Virus record (IMG/VR): IMGVR_UViG_3300030329_001304
Location: 20,418-63,147 of that record
Strand: one strand, 5' to 3'
From: a virus
DNA: 42,730 bases
In this document: positions 40,342-42,730 of the stretch, piece by piece
Layout: every line of letters begins with the position of its first letter
Numbering within the stretch: the stretch's first letter is position 1
The notes under the pieces: model-generated
Told to the model about the DNA's origin: nothing
Databases searched by the model: none
Seen by the model: the letters and a program-made list of their open reading frames with translations, nothing else
Position numbers and translations under genes: made by a program

Positions 40342-40841
40342 ATTGCTTCTTCGTATAATTTTTGTAGGTTCCATCTTAACGGTGCTTTAAGTCTCTCAAC
40401 TATGTAAGCGTGTTCTTCGAACCATGCCCACTTTACTGATTTCTTATCATATGCCTTACTATATAAATATTTCGCTTGTGCAGGGGTGATTGCATAGCAT
40501 TTCTTATTACGATATTCCTCTCTTCGTATTAAAATAAAACTCATCCCACCAGCTCTTGTTAACCTTTCACCTTGTCTTATTTGGTGTTTAGCGATAGCAG
40601 GATTATTACCATAATATAAAGGAAAAGAAGTAAGATTGCGAGAAGTTTTAGCCTCGAGCATAATTGGTCTCCCTCTATACACTGTAAAAAAATCAGCGGG
40701 TTGCTTCTCTGCAACAGCAATCTTAACAAACCTATTAATATCATTAGTATCTTGAATCCTAAACCACCATATATGACGGCTTCCTTTCAAACTTCTTCTG
40801 ATTTCATTTTCAAAGTTCTTTCCTGTATCTTTTCTTCCCAT
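40338..40841 (-). CDS. Holliday junction resolvase, RecU/Hjc-like PD-(D/E)XK nuclease
   Basis: The product has 167 residues from ATG 40841, which has TGAGGA five bases before it (an ATG 12 bases upstream is less likely). Motifs are GKNFENEI (Glu11, Glu13), QPADFFTVY (Asp50), IMLEAKTS (Glu63-x-Lys65) and the RecU-like TSFPLYYG with a downstream AKHQIRQGERLTRAGGMSFI. These enzymes cut four-way junctions, here probably replication or recombination intermediates before packaging. The region after the active site follows the bacterial RecU pattern more closely than the archaeal Hjc pattern. It is the first gene of an operon behind a promoter with an inverted repeat. Confidence 0.75.
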   Translation of the reverse strand: MGRKDTGKNFENEIRRSLKGSRHIWWFRIQDTNDINRFVKIAVAEKQPADFFTVYRGRPIMLEAKTSRNLTSFPLYYGNNPAIAKHQIRQGERLTRAGGMSFILIRREEYRNKKCYAITPAQAKYLYSKAYDKKSVKWAWFEEHAYIVERLKAPLRWNLQKLYEEAI

Positions 40842-40924
40842 TTTAATCCTCATTGAGCAATTATAGTGGTAAATATAGAGCTACTTATTGCATTATTAAT
40901 CATGCTCTACATACCATGCTATAT

Positions 40925-40946
40925 TATATCACCCCTTAGTGATATA
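40925..40946. promoter_or_regulatory. Operator-like inverted repeat over TATA box
   Basis: TATATCAC-CCCTTA-GTGATATA is a perfect eight-base inverted repeat with a six-base spacer. One arm covers part of the minus-strand TATA box of the resolvase operon (TATA at 40943-40950). A dimeric repressor bound here would block TBP, as in many archaeal operators. Confidence 0.6.
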
Positions 40947-40957
40947 TAAAGCTTTGC
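40943..40957 (-). promoter_or_regulatory. Archaeal BRE/TATA promoter for resolvase operon
   Basis: On the minus strand, CAAAGCTTTATATAT is a near-perfect BRE/TATA. Transcription is expected near 40918, giving a leader of about 75 bases before the resolvase ATG. The leader contains TAGAGC and GCTCTA, which can pair. Confidence 0.7.
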
Positions 40958-40973
40958 TAAATAGAGCTTAATG

Positions 40974-41081
40974 CTATACTGTCTTCATAGAGCATAATAA
41001 ACAACGCCCTTGCATCAGTCCATCCTCTGCTATTGAAATGCGTTTACCGCATTTATTACACTCAGTCCATGCTAATGACAT
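40974..41081 (-). CDS. Mini zinc-ribbon protein, 35 residues
   Basis: The ORF runs from ATG 41081, which shares a base with the upstream TAA, to TAG 40974-40976. The product MSLAWTECNKCGKRISIAED continues to GRCLLC, giving CNKC and CLLC pairs 15 residues apart. The knuckle C-N-K-C-G-K is typical of zinc ribbons. It ends just upstream of the resolvase promoter and is the last gene of the first leftward operon. Confidence 0.6.
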   Translation of the reverse strand: MSLAWTECNKCGKRISIAEDGLMQGRCLLCSMKTV

Positions 41082-41191
41082 TAATATTCTGGTGGGTGTA
41101 TTTGTTCCAACCCACAGTAGGGGCATGTAACTTGTTTAAGTGGAGGTATATCGTAAAGATTCTCCCTACACTTTTTGTTTAGACACTTCAT
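41081..41191 (-). CDS. Mini zinc-ribbon protein, 36 residues
   Basis: The ORF starts at ATG 41191, overlapping the end of the upstream gene, and ends with a TAATG overlap to the next. The product MKCLNKKCRENLYDIPPLKQ continues as TCPYCGLEQIHPPEY. The pairs C-x4-C and C-P-Y-C-G give a treble-clef or zinc-ribbon type site. CPYCG is a classic knuckle. With its neighbour it forms a pair of mini zinc-binding genes of different sequence. Confidence 0.6.
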   Translation of the reverse strand: MKCLNKKCRENLYDIPPLKQVTCPYCGLEQIHPPEY

Positions 41192-41460
41192 TCCTTAGTC
41201 ATACCTCTTTGTCTGTTCATCTCATCACGTAACATTCCTTTGGTATATTCTTCTTCCTCAGCGTCAATCTCTAAGTTTTCCTCAGCTCGTGCATAAAGCA
41301 TCTCCCTGACCATCTTAATCGATTGCTTCAAAGATTCATTGTCTGTAATCTCAGCAACGTAGAAGTCTAAGTCATCCAACATACTTCGTGCAACCTGAGG
41401 ACTACACCAATCTAAAATGATTTTCATTATGTGAACTGCTTCGGGTGTAGATGTGACCAT
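41188..41460 (-). CDS. Unknown 90-residue helical protein
   Basis: The product is helical throughout (PEAVHIMKIILDWCSPQVAR, SLKQSIKMVREMLYARAEEN), with an acidic stretch (EIDAEEEEYTKGML) and a basic end. No motif is recognised. Its ATG overlaps the stop of the upstream gene and its end overlaps the following zinc-ribbon gene, so it is in the same early operon, driven from 42231. Confidence 0.5.
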   Translation of the reverse strand: MVTSTPEAVHIMKIILDWCSPQVARSMLDDLDFYVAEITDNESLKQSIKMVREMLYARAEENLEIDAEEEEYTKGMLRDEMNRQRGMTKE

Positions 41461-41657
41461 TATTCCTCCATCCCTTCCATTGGGTCATACAGTCCAATCT
41501 CAATCATCTTTGCTACAAATGCATCTTGATGTTTCAAAGGTAATTCCATATTTATGATGTCACAAATCTCGAAGAGGTAATCCTCTAAGTTCTTTTCAGT
41601 CAACTGTGCACCAGCTAACATCTCTTTTAGTTCCATGTTCTCTTGTTCTAAGTTCAT
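41460..41657 (-). CDS. Unknown 65-residue acidic protein
   Basis: The product begins MNLEQENMELKEMLAGAQLT and continues helical (EDYLFEICDIINMELPLKHQ, DAFVAKMIEIGLYDP), ending acidic (MEGMEE). No family is recognised. Small acidic proteins early in a viral operon are often host-takeover factors, but nothing more specific can be said. ATGA and TAATG overlaps join it to both neighbours. Confidence 0.5.
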   Translation of the reverse strand: MNLEQENMELKEMLAGAQLTEKNLEDYLFEICDIINMELPLKHQDAFVAKMIEIGLYDPMEGMEE

Positions 41658-41755
41658 TTTTTCTTTGCTCCATACTTACGTGGTCTAATCATAAGTTTCT
41701 TAGTTCGATTCATACCGAACATTTTATCTAACCATACTAATAATTCTCTAATCAT
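41654..41755 (-). CDS. 33-residue basic micro-protein
   Basis: The ORF starts at ATG 41755, overlapping the glycosylase-like stop (ATGA), and ends overlapping the next ATG. The product MIRELLVWLDKMFGMNRTKK begins with an amphipathic helix and ends basic (LMIRPRKYGAKKK). The overlaps on both sides favour translation. The amphipathic N-terminus could touch the membrane. Its function is unknown. Confidence 0.45.
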   Translation of the reverse strand: MIRELLVWLDKMFGMNRTKKLMIRPRKYGAKKK

Positions 41756-42186
41756 TCTTTCTCCGTTGGCCAATAGTATTCATACTCGTTTATGATTGTG
41801 AGGTCCGTTTGTGCATCAGTATCGAAGTGCTGTTTATAAAAGTCGTAATCCTTACGAAGTAGGTTCATTCGATGTGACTTATGCAGTTCCGGATAGCCTA
41901 ACCATTGAGGGTATACTATTGGCCCTTCTATCTCATATAGTTGCATTGTGTTGTTGTATCCACGTGCAACCCACTCTTCTATCATTACGTTAGTGTAATG
42001 TTTCAAAGCGTTTTCATAACCAACCCACATCAAACGTGCAGGGTGGTTGAGCCAACCTTTCTTATCATAGTCTGGACTGAGAGAGTTGATGAGCTGAAGG
42101 CCCTCTACTCTTTGCTTACCGAGACGACGATAGTCAAGGATTTTGGCTGATGTTCTAAAATTTTTTGTTGGTAAAAATGTTTGCAT
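41752..42186 (-). CDS. Pyrimidine-dimer DNA glycosylase-like protein (MSMEG_6728 family)
   Basis: The product has 144 residues. It follows the family closely: an N-terminal MQTFLPTKNFRTSAKILDYR, RLGKQRVEGLQLINSL, the NHPARLMWVGYENALKHY segment, an EWVARGYNN helix and YPQWLGYPELHKSHRMNLLR. These proteins are related to T4 endonuclease V, which cuts at UV pyrimidine dimers. The Arg/Lys-rich start fits that type of active site. The gene is first in the early operon. A UV-repair role would suit a virus of sunlit water, though this is inferred. Confidence 0.8.
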   Translation of the reverse strand: MQTFLPTKNFRTSAKILDYRRLGKQRVEGLQLINSLSPDYDKKGWLNHPARLMWVGYENALKHYTNVMIEEWVARGYNNTMQLYEIEGPIVYPQWLGYPELHKSHRMNLLRKDYDFYKQHFDTDAQTDLTIINEYEYYWPTEKE

Positions 42187-42230
42187 ATTATCATTTCCAT
42201 TTGATTATGTTTCAATATATTTGAAATATC

Positions 42231-42244
42231 TATATAAAGGTTTG
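42231..42244 (-). promoter_or_regulatory. Archaeal BRE/TATA promoter of the first leftward operon
   Basis: On the minus strand, CCAAACCTTTATATAG carries a strong BRE/TATA (TATA at 42231-42238). Transcription near 42208 gives a short leader before ATG 42186. It drives the glycosylase-like gene and the tiny genes down to 40974. Confidence 0.65.
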
Positions 42245-42249
42245 GGTGC

Positions 42250-42606
42250 AACGAAGAGAGAACGGCTTCTCAGTAAGAGTCGTGTAGCTTCGCACATGAA
42301 ACTATCGTGCTCTTTCTTTTCATATACCTACTGATGACTCTAATAAATCTTTCAGCATTCCAAACTCATCTGACATAACTGTCACGATAGATTTACAGGG
42401 GTATACTGAGGTATGCTTGACATATACTCGTCGCCATAATGATTAGGCTAAACGATATATTTGGTTCCTTTGTATTCAGCTATCACCATACCGATAGCTA
42501 CCTCTCTGTTCATACTGTCCTACTACAGTAGCATTACGATTAAATCGGGCTGTGCGTGGCCTGATGAACAAACTGAAATTCAAAATTCAAGTCTTCGTTG
42601 CGATTT
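42250..42606. other. Non-coding or micro-ORF region with inverted repeats
   Basis: No ORF of 30 codons with good support is seen here. It holds minus-strand micro-ORFs, including MNREVAIGMVIAEYKGTKYI (21 residues), MSDEFGMLKDLLESSVGI (18) and one of 17, the last two joined by an ATGA overlap. Inverted repeats include GAGAA-CGGC-TTCTC (42258-42271), AGCTATC-ACCATACC-GATAGCT near 42480 and CTACTACAGTAG near 42520. It might be an origin, a regulatory RNA or a set of leader peptides. Confidence 0.35.
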
Positions 42607-42650
42607 GGCGGATGCTGAGCCGACCGACAGATGACTCAGCACCTGTCGCC
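42607..42650 (-). ncRNA. H-type pseudoknot/structured RNA candidate
   Basis: Read on the minus strand, CGACAG pairs with CTGTCG (stem 1, six bases) and TGCTGAG with CTCAGCA (stem 2, seven bases) in crossing order. The connecting loops have 1, 4 and 5 bases, the order expected for an H-type pseudoknot. Outer GGCG and CGCC can also pair. The element is GC-rich in AT-rich DNA. A TATA-like TTTATAAT near 42686 could start an RNA just ahead of it, directly after the stop of the partial gene at 42651. Confidence 0.45.
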
Positions 42651-42730
42651 TCAACCGAATAGTATAAGCATCACCATCCATATCATTATAAAGAAAGCGA
42701 ATAGCATATACCACTCAGCTTCATTAACAT
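42651..42730 (-). CDS. C-terminal end of a small membrane protein, cut by window edge
   Basis: The frame is open from the right edge to TGA 42651-42653 and encodes VNEAEWYMLFAFFIMIWMVM followed by LILFG. This is a membrane helix directly after an acidic short stretch. The start lies outside the window. It may be a small single-pass membrane protein or the last helix of a larger one. Only 25 residues are visible, so existence is likely but unproven. Confidence 0.4.
   Translation of the reverse strand, partial: VNEAEWYMLFAFFIMIWMVMLILFG

Noticed and set aside
42250-42330. tRNA gene
   Set aside because: Hairpins are present, but no T-loop GTTC-A/G-A pattern, acceptor stem or cloverleaf could be fitted; no tRNA was found anywhere in the window by eye.

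Overview
The window is part of the genome of a head-tailed double-stranded DNA virus (Caudoviricetes type) that most likely infects a mesophilic archaeon. The archaeal evidence is an aIF1A homologue, an archaeo-eukaryotic primase, a family B DNA polymerase with a C-terminal PCNA-binding (PIP-like) motif, an alpha-crystallin heat-shock protein, and BRE/TATA promoters of the type AAAGCTTTATATA just upstream of genes. The DNA is AT-rich. A marine archaeon (Nitrososphaerota/Thaumarchaeota or Poseidoniales/MGII) is a reasonable guess for the host, but nothing in the window settles it. The terminase, portal and capsid genes are not seen and presumably lie off the left edge.

Positions 1-23811 (+ strand) form the late structural module: two large fibre/adhesin genes (one cut by the left edge) with beta-helix-like and LamG domains; a small XhlA-like membrane protein; a neck series (adaptor, head-closure protein with an inserted beta-sandwich, tail terminator); an unrecognised 579-residue protein; two tandem paralogous tail tube proteins behind a TATA promoter; a tail chaperone pair joined by a probable -1 frameshift site; the tape measure; two very large distal tail proteins carrying FCCH-like, LamG and PKD-like domains; and a baseplate hub. 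No sheath gene was recognised, so a siphovirus-like tail is favoured.

Positions 42730-23808 (- strand) form the opposing module, read right to left. It holds a pyrimidine-dimer glycosylase-like protein, many tiny ORFs including five mini zinc-ribbon proteins, a RecU/Hjc-like Holliday junction resolvase, a squalene/phytoene synthase-like protein, Hsp20, a putative SSB, a small membrane protein, an AAA+ helicase-like ATPase, aIF1A, a MazG-like pyrophosphohydrolase, DNA polymerase B, an HNH nuclease, a GT4 glycosyltransferase, a degenerate HAD protein, the primase, Lys-rich micro-proteins, a class II (B12-dependent) ribonucleotide reductase and a few possible virion proteins. Genes are tightly packed, often with ATGA or TAATG overlaps. 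Five recognisable archaeal promoters divide this arm into operons. The two arms converge at 23808-23811, where their stop codons overlap.

The most notable points are the viral squalene/phytoene synthase-like gene, the viral aIF1A, the A-AAT-TTT frameshift site in the chaperone pair, an operator-like inverted repeat overlapping the TATA box of the resolvase operon, an H-type pseudoknot candidate near the right end, and active-site substitutions in the polymerase (HTD in motif C), primase and HAD protein.
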